From DATATB01 sp036268995 (GTDB lineage: Bacteria; Planctomycetota; Planctomycetia; Pirellulales; PNKZ01): 56,483 nucleotides of DNA. The notes under the pieces were generated by a model. It did not search any database and was not told the DNA's origin. It saw only the letters and a list, made by a program, of their open reading frames with translations. The DNA lies in assembly GCA_036268995.1 (NCBI GenBank), contig DATATB010000182.1, forward strand, positions 1 through 56,483, given 5' to 3'. The position numbers were made by a program, and so were the translations under genes. How positions within the stretch are numbered: the stretch's first letter is position 1; every line of letters starts with the position of its first letter. Of this stretch, positions 1-9,400 are shown in pieces.

Positions 1-54
1 CTATGAACGGTCGGTTCGTGTCAGCAGGAAGCGCGGCAAGCCGGCGTCTGTGAA

Positions 55-3000
55 ATGCTTGACTTGAAAACGGTGATTGCCAGATTTGGCGCCGAGGCCA
101 AGTCAAAGCTCGCAAATCCGAGTGTTACTGGCGAACCGGAAGACCAACTTCGCGCACCGCTGGAAGGGCTCTTCGCCGATCTCGCAGAGCTTTGCGGCTT
201 TAAACGAGATTGGATCACGGCGGTCGGCGAATCGGCGCTGTCCACGCTCAAGACTCGGCCCGACTACGCCATCACGCTGCGAAACGTGCTCGTCGGCTAC
301 GTGGAGGTCAAGGCACCCGGCAAAGGCGCCGATCCACGCCGCTACAAAGGACACGACAAGGAGCAATGGGAAAAGCTGCAATCCCTGCCCAACTTGCTGT
401 ACACCGACGGCAACTCCTTCAGCCTTTGGCATAACGGTGAGCTCGTCGACTCGATCGTCGAATTACAGGGCGATATCGAAACATCGGGAGCTAAGCTCGT
501 TGCTCCGCCCGAACTCGTGGCGCGGTTTGACAGCTTCCTTCGCTGGGAACCCATTCCGCCGAAGTCCGCCGCGGAACTTGCCAAAGTCGCGGCCAGGCTC
601 TGCCGCCTGCTGCGCGACGAGGTCACTGAACAATTGGCCGAAAGAAGCCCGGCGCTCACCGCGCTTGCCGCGGACTGGCGCAAGCTCCTTTTCCCCGAAG
701 CGAACGATCAGCAATTCGCCGACGGCTATGCCCAGGCCGTCACCTTCGGCTTGCTAATGGCCCGCTCGAGCAGTATCCGCCTGGCCGACGGGCTGGACCA
801 GGTCGGCAAGCAGCTCGGCAAGACCAGCTCCCTCATCGGCGCGGCCCTGCGCCTGCTTACGGACGAAGCCAGCAACGAGGCAACGCTGAAGACGTCGCTC
901 GGAGCGCTCGTGCGCGTGCTCGACGCCGTGAATTGGCAGAAAATCAGCAAGGGAAAGCCCGACGCATGGCTCTACTTCTACGAAGATTTTCTAGCTGCCT
1001 ACGACAACAAGCTGCGTAAGCTCACGGGCTCGTATTACACGCCGCCTGAGGTCGTCGAGCCGATGATTCGCCTGGTGGACGACGTGCTGCGCCGGCACTT
1101 CGGCCGCAGCGCCGGCCTGGCGTCGGCGGACGTGACGCTCGCCGATCCCGCCGTGGGAACGGGCACCTTCATCCTGGGCGTGTTGCGCCGCATCGCCACG
1201 GACGTGGATGCCGACCAGGGCGCGGGCGCCGTGCCGCAAGCCGTCGAGGCGGCCATCGGCCGATTGATGGCCTTCGAGATGCAGCTCGGCCCATTTGCCG
1301 TGGCCCAGCTTCGCGTGCATGCCGAGCTGATCGAGCTAATGCACAAACCGCCGCGAGCCACGCCGCGGATGTTCGTCACCGACACGCTGGGCAACCCCTA
1401 TGCCGAGGTCGAAGAGCTCGGCTCGCTGTACCGCACTATTTCCGAGTCGCGGCTGCGGGCCAATGAGATCAAGCGCAAGGAGCCTATCACCGTCGTGATC
1501 GGCAATCCGCCGTACAAGGAAAAAGCGAAGGGCCGCGGCGGGTGGGTGGAAGAAGAGCCGCTGAGCAACTGGATGCCGCCGGCCGATTGGGGTGTCGGCG
1601 CCCATGCCAAGCACCTGCGCAACCTGTACGTCTATTTCTGGCGCTGGGCCACCTGGAAGGTCTTCGACCGCGACCCGCAGCACGACACCGGCATCGTCTG
1701 CTTCATCACCGTCGCCGGCTTCCTCAACGGGCCTGGCTTCCAGAAGATGCGCGATTATCTGCGCCGCACGGCCGACCGCATCTGGGTGATCGACTGCTCG
1801 CCGGAAGGCCATCAGCCCGACGTACCGACGCGCATCTTCCAGGCGGTGCAGCAGCCGGTATGCATCGTGTTGGTCGCGCGGGCCAGGCAAAAAGCGGCCG
1901 ACGCGCCGGCCGCGGTCAAGTACACGGTGCTGCCGCCTGGCAAGCGCGAAGACAAATTCGCGGCGTTGGCCCAGCTCAAACTCGAATCGAGATCCTGGCA
2001 AGATTGCCCGACCGATTGGCGAGCGCCATTCCTGCCCGCCGCCACCGGCGACTGGGCTAGCTATCCCGCGCTCGATGAACTTTTCGCTTACAGCGGCGCA
2101 GGTGTTCAGCCAAAGCGCGTTTGGGTCATTTCGCCTGACGCACAGTCATTGAGGCTTCGCTGGGAAAGGCTCATTTGGGCTCCAGCCGAGAAAAGGGAGG
2201 AGCTATTCCATGCAACCCTCCGTGGCGGAAAGCCCGCTGACCGACATACGAACTCGGTTGTTCGAACGCCCCTGCCGGGATACCCGCTGTCCCCGATCCC
2301 GATTTCCGAGGAAAAAGGGCCGTGTCCGGATCTAGCGCACTACGGATTTCGGTCATTCAACCGACAATGGATTATCCCTGACCCGCGTGTGATTACGCAG
2401 CCGAACGCGGAACTGTGGCGATCGTATTCCGCGCACCAGGTGTACCTGACGGCTTTAACCCGTACGGCTCCCACTTCGGGTCCCGCGATCACCATTTCAG
2501 CCGCAGTTCCAGACCTGGATCACTACAACGGCCGCGGCGGCCGCGCGTTTCCGCTGTGGCGCGACGCCGAGGCAACGACGCCGAATCTGCCGCCGAAGCT
2601 CCTGGACGCTCTGACAGCAAGGTACAAGAGACCCGTGACCGCGGAGGATTTCCTGGCGTACCTGGCCGGCGTGGCAGCCAACCCGGCGTATACGGCGCGC
2701 TTTCACGCCGACCTGGCCCAGCCCGGGCTGCGGATTCCCATTACGGCCCAACCGAAGTTGTTCGCGGAGGCCGTCAAGCTGGGTCGGCGAGTGGTCTGGC
2801 TACACACGTTCGGCGAACGCTTTGCCGACCCGAAAGAGGATCGCCCGCCGGGGCCGCCGCGGCTACCGAAGGAGCGTGCGCCGCGCATTCCCAAGGATGG
2901 CGCGATCCCGGACGATCCCGATTCCATGCCCGATGAAATCGGCTACGATGAAACCAAGCGCCGCTTGACGGTCGGCACAGGCTTCGTCGACAACGTGCCG

Positions 3001-3270
3001 GCCGCCGTGTGGCAGTACGAAGTCTCGGGCAAGCGCGTGTTGACGCAGTGGTTCAGTTACCGTAAGAAACATCGCGAGCGGCCGATCATCGGCGATCGCC
3101 GGCCGCCGTCGAAGCTCGGCGAAATCCAACCCGACCATTGGCTGGCCGAGTACACGACCGAACTGCTCAGTGTCCTGAACGTTCTGGCGCTGCTTGTGGA
3201 GATGGAGCCCGCCCAGGCAAAACTTCTGGAGGCGATCTGTGAAGGACCCCTACTTAGATTCCGTCCTTGA
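55..3270 (+). CDS. Single-chain restriction-modification protein (type IIG / type ISP-like)
   Basis: Predicted to combine DNA cleavage, adenine-N6 methylation and target recognition in one 1071-residue chain. The N-terminus has a PD-(D/E)xK-type nuclease pattern (D70, then E84-V-K86). The methyltransferase core shows a TGSYYTP segment near residue 324, the SAM-binding motif DPAVGTGTF from 364 and catalytic NPPY at 484-487. The C-terminal half resembles the specificity region of type ISP enzymes. Type ISP proteins such as LlaGI are about 1570 residues and carry a helicase between nuclease and methyltransferase; here residues 90-320 are a helical linker without Walker motifs, so type IIG-like action is more likely. 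The start is the first ATG in the window; no good ribosome site precedes it. It overlaps the next small ORF by 32 bp. The recognition sequence cannot be read from the protein. Confidence 0.88.
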   Translation: MLDLKTVIARFGAEAKSKLANPSVTGEPEDQLRAPLEGLFADLAELCGFKRDWITAVGESALSTLKTRPDYAITLRNVLVGYVEVKAPGKGADPRRYKGHDKEQWEKLQSLPNLLYTDGNSFSLWHNGELVDSIVELQGDIETSGAKLVAPPELVARFDSFLRWEPIPPKSAAELAKVAARLCRLLRDEVTEQLAERSPALTALAADWRKLLFPEANDQQFADGYAQAVTFGLLMARSSSIRLADGLDQVGKQLGKTSSLIGAALRLLTDEASNEATLKTSLGALVRVLDAVNWQKISKGKPDAWLYFYEDFLAAYDNKLRKLTGSYYTPPEVVEPMIRLVDDVLRRHFGRSAGLASADVTLADPAVGTGTFILGVLRRIATDVDADQGAGAVPQAVEAAIGRLMAFEMQLGPFAVAQLRVHAELIELMHKPPRATPRMFVTDTLGNPYAEVEELGSLYRTISESRLRANEIKRKEPITVVIGNPPYKEKAKGRGGWVEEEPLSNWMPPADWGVGAHAKHLRNLYVYFWRWATWKVFDRDPQHDTGIVCFITVAGFLNGPGFQKMRDYLRRTADRIWVIDCSPEGHQPDVPTRIFQAVQQPVCIVLVARARQKAADAPAAVKYTVLPPGKREDKFAALAQLKLESRSWQDCPTDWRAPFLPAATGDWASYPALDELFAYSGAGVQPKRVWVISPDAQSLRLRWERLIWAPAEKREELFHATLRGGKPADRHTNSVVRTPLPGYPLSPIPISEEKGPCPDLAHYGFRSFNRQWIIPDPRVITQPNAELWRSYSAHQVYLTALTRTAPTSGPAITISAAVPDLDHYNGRGGRAFPLWRDAEATTPNLPPKLLDALTARYKRPVTAEDFLAYLAGVAANPAYTARFHADLAQPGLRIPITAQPKLFAEAVKLGRRVVWLHTFGERFADPKEDRPPGPPRLPKERAPRIPKDGAIPDDPDSMPDEIGYDETKRRLTVGTGFVDNVPAAVWQYEVSGKRVLTQWFSYRKKHRERPIIGDRRPPSKLGEIQPDHWLAEYTTELLSVLNVLALLVEMEPAQAKLLEAICEGPLLRFRP

Positions 3271-3484
3271 GCTCGTCGCAACGGGGGCGCTCAATACGGA
3301 TGGCCCACACTTGATTTCCGTCGACGAGCTCCGGGCTGCCGGCGCTCTCGATGTTCCCGCGGCATGGCGGAAGTCGCTTGCCGTCGAGCGAGATCTCTTT
3401 TCCGGCTTGTTTGGGGATGGCGACGCGGGCTCGGAGGAGCCGGAGCCAACGCCGCTCGATGCCGATGGCGATGGATCCGCGTAG
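3239..3484 (+). CDS. Small acidic protein overlapping the R-M gene
   Basis: Encodes 81 residues from a GTG at 3239. I chose this start because GGAGG at 3228-3232 lies six bases upstream, whereas the in-frame ATG at 3194 lies deeper in the R-M gene and has no such site. The start is inside the last 32 bp of the R-M gene, so translation is probably coupled. The N-terminal half is compatible with a small helical fold and the last 25 residues are rich in Asp, Glu, Pro and Gly. No domain recognised. By position it may assist or control the R-M enzyme, which is inference only. Confidence 0.6.
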   Translation: MKDPYLDSVLELVATGALNTDGPHLISVDELRAAGALDVPAAWRKSLAVERDLFSGLFGDGDAGSEEPEPTPLDADGDGSA

Positions 3485-3553
3485 AACCGGTCCGAATCCT
3501 TCCACAAGTGCATCTCATCCGAACCCATCACGCGCGCTGGCCCGGGTTTTTGC

Positions 3554-4999
3554 GTGTATCCCAAGGTTGCACAACTGAAGACGGTCGAGGCGTTGCGGGG
3601 GCGACTGGCCGAACTGGGGTTGGAGCTGCCGATCGACGAGCAGCCGCTGACGGCGGCGGCCGGCTCGCCTTTGGCCCAGCCGCTGGTGGTGGGCGGCTTT
3701 ACGATCGGCAATCGCTGGTGCATCCATCCCATGGAAGGCTGGGATGCCAATGCGGACGGCTCGCCTTCGGAACATACCCTGCGGCGCTGGCGGCATTTTG
3801 GATTGAGTGGCGCCAAGTGGATCTGGGGCGGCGAAGCGGCCGCCGTGCAGCCCGACGGCCGCGCCAACCCGCGTCAGACGCTGGCCACCGCTGACAACCA
3901 CGCGGGCCTCGCCCGACTGCTCGAAGAACTGCTCGACGCTCATCGCGAAAGTTTCGGCAGCACCGATGACTTGCTCGTCGGCCTGCAACTAACGCACTCG
4001 GGCCGTTTTTCGCGTCCTCATTCTAAGCGACTCGAGCCGCGAATCGCCTACCATCATCCGCTGCTGGACGCAAAATTCGGCATCGATCCGCAGAACCAGG
4101 GCATTGTCTGGACCGACGACGAACTCGAGCGTTTGAAAGATCGCTACGTCGCAGCAGCCAGACTGGCCCAAGATGTCGGTTTTCAGTTTGTCGACGTCAA
4201 AGCCTGCCACGGCTACTTGCTGCACGAGTTTCTCAGCGCTCGAAATCGGCCCGGCAAGTATGGCGGCGATTTCGAGGGGCGCACGCGGCTGCTGCGGACG
4301 ATCATCGCGTGCGTTCGCGAGGCGTGTCCCAGCCTGACGATCATGGTGCGGCTGAGCGCATTCGACTCGCTGCCGTACGAGACCAGCCGCGACGTGGGGC
4401 GACCGATGCCATGCGAGGGCCTCCTGCCTTATCAGCTTGGTTTTGGTGTCGATGCCGCCGACCCGCTGAAGATCGACCTGAGCGAGACGATTCGGCTGTT
4501 GCGCGAGATGCAGGGCTGGGGCGTCGCAGCGGTGAATATTTCGTGCGGCAGCCCCTACTACAATCCGCACATTCAGCGGCCGGCCATTTTTCCGCCCAGC
4601 GATGGCTATCAGCCGCCGGAAGATCCGCTGGTGGGCGTGGTCCGGCAGATTCGCGCCACGGCACAGTGCAAGGCGGCCGTGCCCGATCTGCCGCTGGTCG
4701 GCACGGGCTACTCGTACCTGCAGGATTACCTGCCGCACGTGGCACAGGCCGTGGTGCGGCAAGGCTGGGCCGACGCGGTGGGCCTGGGCCGGATGGTGCT
4801 CTCGTATCCGCGGCTGCCGGCCGACGTGCTCGAAGCCGGACGGCTCGAACGCAAGAAAATCTGCCGCACGTTCAGCGATTGCACCACGGCTCCGCGCAAC
4901 GGCATCGTCTCCGGCTGCTATCCGCTCGATGCGTATTACAAGGCCTTGCCCGAGGCGGCGGAACTGCGCGAGGCGAAAAACGCAGACTCCCCAGGCTGA
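3554..4999 (+). CDS. NADH:flavin oxidoreductase, old yellow enzyme family
   Basis: A 481-residue FMN-dependent TIM-barrel oxidoreductase expected to reduce activated double bonds with NAD(P)H. Family landmarks are an early HPMEGWDA segment, QLTHSGR about residue 145, the substrate-site block CHGYLLHEFLS with a following KYGGDFEGR near 218-240, and the C-terminal phosphate-binding stretch DAVGLGRMVL. After the barrel there are three cysteines in a CRTFSDC...SGC pattern; in 2,4-dienoyl-CoA reductase relatives this area holds a 4Fe-4S cluster, but the spacing here differs and the long flavodoxin-like C-terminal half is missing. The start is GTG; no clear ribosome site is visible. It stands alone, 69 bp after the R-M unit and facing a secreted-protein gene across an inverted repeat pair. 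The substrate is not predictable. Confidence 0.85.
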   Translation: MYPKVAQLKTVEALRGRLAELGLELPIDEQPLTAAAGSPLAQPLVVGGFTIGNRWCIHPMEGWDANADGSPSEHTLRRWRHFGLSGAKWIWGGEAAAVQPDGRANPRQTLATADNHAGLARLLEELLDAHRESFGSTDDLLVGLQLTHSGRFSRPHSKRLEPRIAYHHPLLDAKFGIDPQNQGIVWTDDELERLKDRYVAAARLAQDVGFQFVDVKACHGYLLHEFLSARNRPGKYGGDFEGRTRLLRTIIACVREACPSLTIMVRLSAFDSLPYETSRDVGRPMPCEGLLPYQLGFGVDAADPLKIDLSETIRLLREMQGWGVAAVNISCGSPYYNPHIQRPAIFPPSDGYQPPEDPLVGVVRQIRATAQCKAAVPDLPLVGTGYSYLQDYLPHVAQAVVRQGWADAVGLGRMVLSYPRLPADVLEAGRLERKKICRTFSDCTTAPRNGIVSGCYPLDAYYKALPEAAELREAKNADSPG

Positions 5000-5020
5000 C
5001 GCCATGGGGCGCGCCACGCC

Positions 5021-5088
5021 GTAGCGGAAATCGTGAGATTTCCGATGGGGTGATTCGTGGCGCTCGGCATTCTCACGAATGCCGCTAC
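5021..5088. repeat. GTAG-footed palindromic repeat, inverted pair (REP/BIME-like)
   Basis: Two 23-base units in opposite orientation, at 5021-5043 and 5066-5088. Each is GTAGC followed by a hairpin with seven-base stem and GTGA loop. The stems differ (GGAAATC with GATTTCC; GGCATTC with GAATGCC) yet both pair perfectly. It lies between two convergent genes, so it could also act as a two-way terminator. The same element occurs at 11706-11771. Confidence 0.85.
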
Positions 5089-5095
5089 CCGGTCG

Positions 5096-5518
5096 TTACC
5101 GGCCCGGAAACGCGCTGCCGGCCCAAATGGTCTCGCCGGGGGTCAGCGTTGGGGTTCCTTCCGGTGCATTCACCGCGCCGCCGGGCGCCACCGGCAGCAG
5201 ACCACCACTAGGATTGATCGGGCTGGGGGTGAAGTTCAACGAATAACCGCCCACGCCATAACTGGAAGCGAAGGGCTGGCTGCTGGAATAGCCGCTCGAG
5301 TACGAACCGACACCCGACGAGTTGTTCAGGGAGCCGATGTTGAAATAGCCATAGTTCGACGGATTGCTGAAGCCGCCGTAGTGCGGGCTGACAAACGTCC
5401 TGGAAAAGTTGCTGGGGAAAGCCGGCCGGGGACGCGTAACCGACTGTGCTTCGGCCGCGGGCGTCCATGCAAACCAAGCCAACCCCAAGGCGATCAGGGT
5501 CGCGATACAGAGTCTCAT
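5096..5518 (-). CDS. Small secreted Ser/Gly/Asn-rich protein
   Basis: Encodes 140 residues. The start ATG at 5518 is preceded by GGGGGTG at proper distance and gives a clean signal peptide (MRLCIATLIALGLAWFAW, then a cleavage region AEAQS); an upstream in-frame start would put nine extra residues before it. The mature part has no recognisable fold: it is rich in Ser, Gly, Tyr, Asn and Pro, with a YSSGYSSS-like stretch and a Pro/Gly C-terminus. It resembles small exported proteins common in planctomycetes that look structural or surface-associated. It is the same type as the neighbour at 5681-6199 but not obviously homologous to it. Function unknown. Confidence 0.7.
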   Translation of the reverse strand: MRLCIATLIALGLAWFAWTPAAEAQSVTRPRPAFPSNFSRTFVSPHYGGFSNPSNYGYFNIGSLNNSSGVGSYSSGYSSSQPFASSYGVGGYSLNFTPSPINPSGGLLPVAPGGAVNAPEGTPTLTPGETIWAGSAFPGR

Positions 5519-5626
5519 GGTGCACCCCCGCGAGAATTGAGCCAATCAAACTATACGCCCCCGAAAGCGTAGCGAAGCGGCGTGCAGCTTGCGTGCCGAG
5601 TGATTCGAAGTTTTCGCGCAATCAAA

Positions 5627-5657
5627 CAGGCCGTGCCAATCCTTTGGCAACGGCCTG
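5627..5657 (-). terminator. Hairpin downstream of the secreted-protein gene
   Basis: Arms AGGCCGT-GCCAA and TTGGC-AACGGCCT form a stem of about 12 pairs with one bulge, 24 bases after the stop of the minus-strand gene at 5681-6199. On the minus strand it is followed by TTTGATT, a weak U-tract, so intrinsic termination is plausible but not strong. Confidence 0.5.
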
Positions 5658-5680
5658 ACGGGGATTGACCTCTACGGTGG

Positions 5681-6199
5681 CTACGGTCGCCCAATGGTGC
5701 CGGTGCCCTCGTCGATTTTGCTGCCGGCCGGCCCTAAGCCTGCGCCAAAGCCGGCACCCACGCCACCGGGCGCCGCGCCGTACTGCGGATTCAACCCTGC
5801 CCCGGCGGGTAAATTACCCTCTCCAGCCGGCCCGGGAAGCACGTTGGGCCCATTAAATAAGTAACCGCCATTGCCCCCACCTGGCACCGCATTGGGCGCC
5901 ACAACGGTCGCTCGCGGGGCCAGCGTCGGAACCCGCGCCGTTGGAGCCGTGGTCACGACGCCCTGCTGATACGCACCGGTGCGATAGCTCGGCACCGCGT
6001 AGCCGGGAGAATAGTAACCATTGTTGTAGTAGCGGTTGTTCCATCCGTTGGCGTAGTAGCCATTGTTGTAGCCGCTGTAATAGCCGTTGTTGTAGTTGCG
6101 AGCCCGGCGCCAGCGGCCGAACACCTGAGCTTCCGCACTCGGGCTGCACAGGGCAAAAACCATTGCGCCCAGGATCGAGAACACCATCAGACGTTTCAT
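5681..6199 (-). CDS. Small secreted Asn/Gly/Tyr-repeat protein
   Basis: Encodes 172 residues. The ATG at 6199 is preceded by GGGAGGA six bases away and starts a classic signal peptide (MKRLMVFSILGAMVFALC, then SPSAEAQ), so I reject the 43 extra upstream residues. After cleavage come a short basic segment (RWRRARN) and about ten imperfect NNGYY/SGYNNGYY units, then a Pro/Gly/Ala-rich low-complexity tail with two GAGFGAGLG-like pieces. No catalytic domain is visible. Such Tyr/Asn/Gly repeats suggest an envelope-associated or adhesive role, which is inference. It is divergent from mfd; 214 bases separate the start codons. Confidence 0.72.
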   Translation of the reverse strand: MKRLMVFSILGAMVFALCSPSAEAQVFGRWRRARNYNNGYYSGYNNGYYANGWNNRYYNNGYYSPGYAVPSYRTGAYQQGVVTTAPTARVPTLAPRATVVAPNAVPGGGNGGYLFNGPNVLPGPAGEGNLPAGAGLNPQYGAAPGGVGAGFGAGLGPAGSKIDEGTGTIGRP

Positions 6200-6323
6200 G
6201 GAAGATCCTCCCATCAAAATCTTGACCTCAAAATCGGCAAATCGCCCGCTCCGCCCTGGCGCAAAACACACGCCGCCACCGGCGGTAATGCACTTTGCAT
6301 GCCAGCCGGCTAGGGTTCGGAAA

Positions 6324-6356
6324 CCCACGGACCGCAGTCAGACCGCAGTCCGTGGG
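6324..6356. repeat. Imperfect palindrome CCCACGGAC...GTCCGTGGG
   Basis: Arms CCCACGGACCGCAGTC and GACCGCAGTCCGTGGG share the outer nine bases in inverted orientation, in the gap upstream of mfd. A related palindrome (49533-49555) lies inside the coding sequence of the PQQ-propeller gene, so this looks like a dispersed family. Confidence 0.6.
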
Positions 6357-6413
6357 CTCGGATTCGTCTTCCTCCATCTGGCCCAAGCGGTCTACAATTC
6401 CAGGCGCACCTAT

Positions 6414-9400
6414 ATGCTGGAAACCCAACCCACGACGGCCTTTGCCGATCCGCTAACCCGATTGACCGGTCGGCTCGAAGCAGCCGAGGGCTTCGACAGC
6501 GTAGTGGCCAGCCTGCTGGCGGGCCACGGAGCCACGCTCGACGGAGTCCGGGGCTCAGCGTCTGCGCTGGCCGCGGCCGCGCTGGTGCCGCATTGCCCGG
6601 CCTCGCTCGTCGTCGTTTGTCCGCATCCGGGCGATATTGACGATTTTTGCGAAGAATTGCGGCTATTTTCGTCCGAGCCGATCGAGAAATTCCCCGCCTG
6701 GGAAGCATTGCCGAGCGAAGCTTCGCCGATAGACGAAGTGGTCGGCGACCGGCTGCGAGTGCTCAAACTGCTGGCCGCGCCGCGCGGCCCACGGTTGATC
6801 GTTTCCAGCATTCAGAGCTTGTTGCAGCCGGTGCCCGAGCCCGACGATCTGCGGGCACAAACGCGCAAGCTCGCGGCCGGCGAAACTGTCGACATCGACG
6901 AACTGCTGAAATGGCTGGCCAGCCGTGGATACCAGTCGACGACCGCGGTGCAGCTTCCCGGCGAGTTTTCGCTGCGCGGCGGCATCCTCGACGTCTTTGC
7001 GCCCGACTGGTTCGATCCGGTGCGGTTGGAGTTTTTTGGCGATCAGATCGAATCGTTGCGGCGTTTCGAAGTGAGCAGCCAGCGCAGCTTGGAAGTGCTG
7101 CCTGCGATCGAAATCACGGCTCTCGACTCCGGCGGTGCGCACGCGCATTTCGCAGCGCACCTGCGCGCCAACAGTTGGTTTCTGCTCATCGAGCCGGGCG
7201 AGTTGGAGGAGGAAGCCCGGCATTATCTGAATCGGCTCGATCGGCCCGCCGGCTTTCATAGCGTGTCCGACGCGCTGCGGGCGGTTTACAAGTTTCCGTC
7301 GATCACGGCCTCGAGCCTGTCGGCGGCTTCGATGGAAACCACGTGCCGGCTGCGGATCGAATCGGTCGAGCGCTTCAGCGGCGACATCGGCAAGGTCCGC
7401 GGCGAGTTGGACAGTGCGGGCGTTGGCCAGAACGTGTATCTGATCTGCCAGACGGCGGCCGAATGCCAACGGCTGGAGCAGGTGTTTGCCGACACCCAAT
7501 TGGCCCGCGCCGGCCGCCTGCACGCGGTCGTGGGCCGGCTGCGGAGCGGTTTTCGCCTGATCGACGAGGGCGTGGCGCTGATTAGCGGCAGCGAACTGTT
7601 TCACCGCACGGAGGTGGCCCGGCCGACGCGTCGCCGGCTGGGGCGCGTGATCGACAGCTTTCTCGAGCTGCGCGAAAACGACCTGGTCGTACACATCGCG
7701 CACGGCATCGGTCGCTATCGAGGCCTGCGGCTACTGGAAAAAGAAGGCCAGGCCGAAGAGCACCTGGAAATCGAGTTCGACGGCGGCACGAAAGTGTATG
7801 TGCCGGCCTCGAAAATCGAGTTGGTGCAAAAATACGTCGGCGGCAGCAAAAGCCATCCCACGCTGGCCAAGCTTGGCGGCCGGGCCTGGGTCCGGCAGAA
7901 GGAAGCGGCCGAAGAAGCGGTCGTCGACCTGGCCAGCGACATGCTCGAGTTGCAGGCCTCGCGTGCGGCGCGTCCCGGCATCACGTTTCCGGCCGATACC
8001 GATTGGCAGCGGGAGTTCGACGCCGCCTTTCCCTACACGGAAACGCCCGACCAGCTCATTGGCATTGCGGCCATCAAGCAGGACATGCAAGCCCCGCGTC
8101 CGATGGACCGGCTGATCTGCGGCGACGTGGGCTACGGCAAAACCGAGCTGGCGATGCGCGGCGCGTTCAAGACCGTGGACGCCGGCTACCAGGTGGCCGT
8201 GCTGGTGCCCACCACGGTGCTGGCGGCGCAACACGGCCGGACCTTCCGCGAGCGGATGAGCGAATACCCGTTCCGCATCGAGGTGCTCAGCCGCTTTTGC
8301 ACCGGCCGGCAGGAATCGGCCATCCTGCGCGGCATCGCCGACGGCTCGGTCGACGTCGTGATCGGCACGCATCGGCTGGCCCAGGCCGATATCTCGTTCA
8401 GCAACTTGGGCCTGCTGGTCATCGACGAGGAACAGCGCTTCGGCGTGGCCGTGAAAGAGCGGCTAAAGACGTATCGCAAGATCGTGGACGTGTTGACGAT
8501 GACGGCCACGCCGATTCCCCGCACGCTGCACATGTCGTTGCTGGGTTTGCGAGATATCACGAACCTGGAAACGCCGCCGGCCGAACGCCTGGCTGTGGAA
8601 ACGCACGTCACGCGCTTTGACGAAGAGCTGGTGCGCCACGCCGTGCTGCGCGAGCTCAACCGGCAGGGACAGATCTTCTTTGTCCACAATCGCATTCACG
8701 ACATCGAAAAAGTCGCCTGGCGCTTGCAGCAGATCGTGCCCGAGGCCCGCATCGGCATCGGCCACGGTCAGATGCCCGAGGGACAGTTGGAACGCGTGAT
8801 GCTCGACTTCGTGGAGCACAAGTTCGACATCCTGCTGAGCACGACGATCATCGAGAGCGGGCTGGATATTCCCAACGCGAACACGATCTTCATCGACGAT
8901 GCGGAGCAATACGGTCTGGCCGACCTGCACCAGCTTCGCGGCCGCGTCGGCCGGTACAAGCATCGGGCCTATTGCTACTTGCTGGTCGACCCGCGCAAAT
9001 CGCTAACGACCACGGCGGCCAGACGCCTGACGGCCATCGAAGAGTTCAGCAACATGGGGGCCGGCTTCGCCATCGCCATGCGCGACCTCGAAATTCGCGG
9101 GGCCGGCAACATCCTGGGCACCGAGCAGAGCGGCCACATCGCGGCCGTAGGCTACGAGCTGTACTGCGAACTGCTGGAAAAGACTGTTCGCCGGTTGAAG
9201 CACCTGCCGCCCAAGGTGGTGATCGATGCCAGCATCAATCTGCCGGGCGAGGCGTACTTGCCGCGGCGCTATGTGCCCGACATGCGGCTGAAGATCGATC
9301 TGTATCGGCGTGTCGCGCGGCTGACCACGGCCGCCGAGCTGGGCGACCTGAAGGCCGAAATGGTCGACCGCTTCGGCCCACCGCCTGAAGAAGTGCTGCG

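Noticed and set aside
1..54. End of an upstream gene
   Set aside because: TGA at 4-6 could end a gene, but only one codon before it is visible, so nothing can be supported.
5021..5088. CRISPR array
   Set aside because: Only two units per locus, inverted rather than direct, with no regular spacers and no cas genes.
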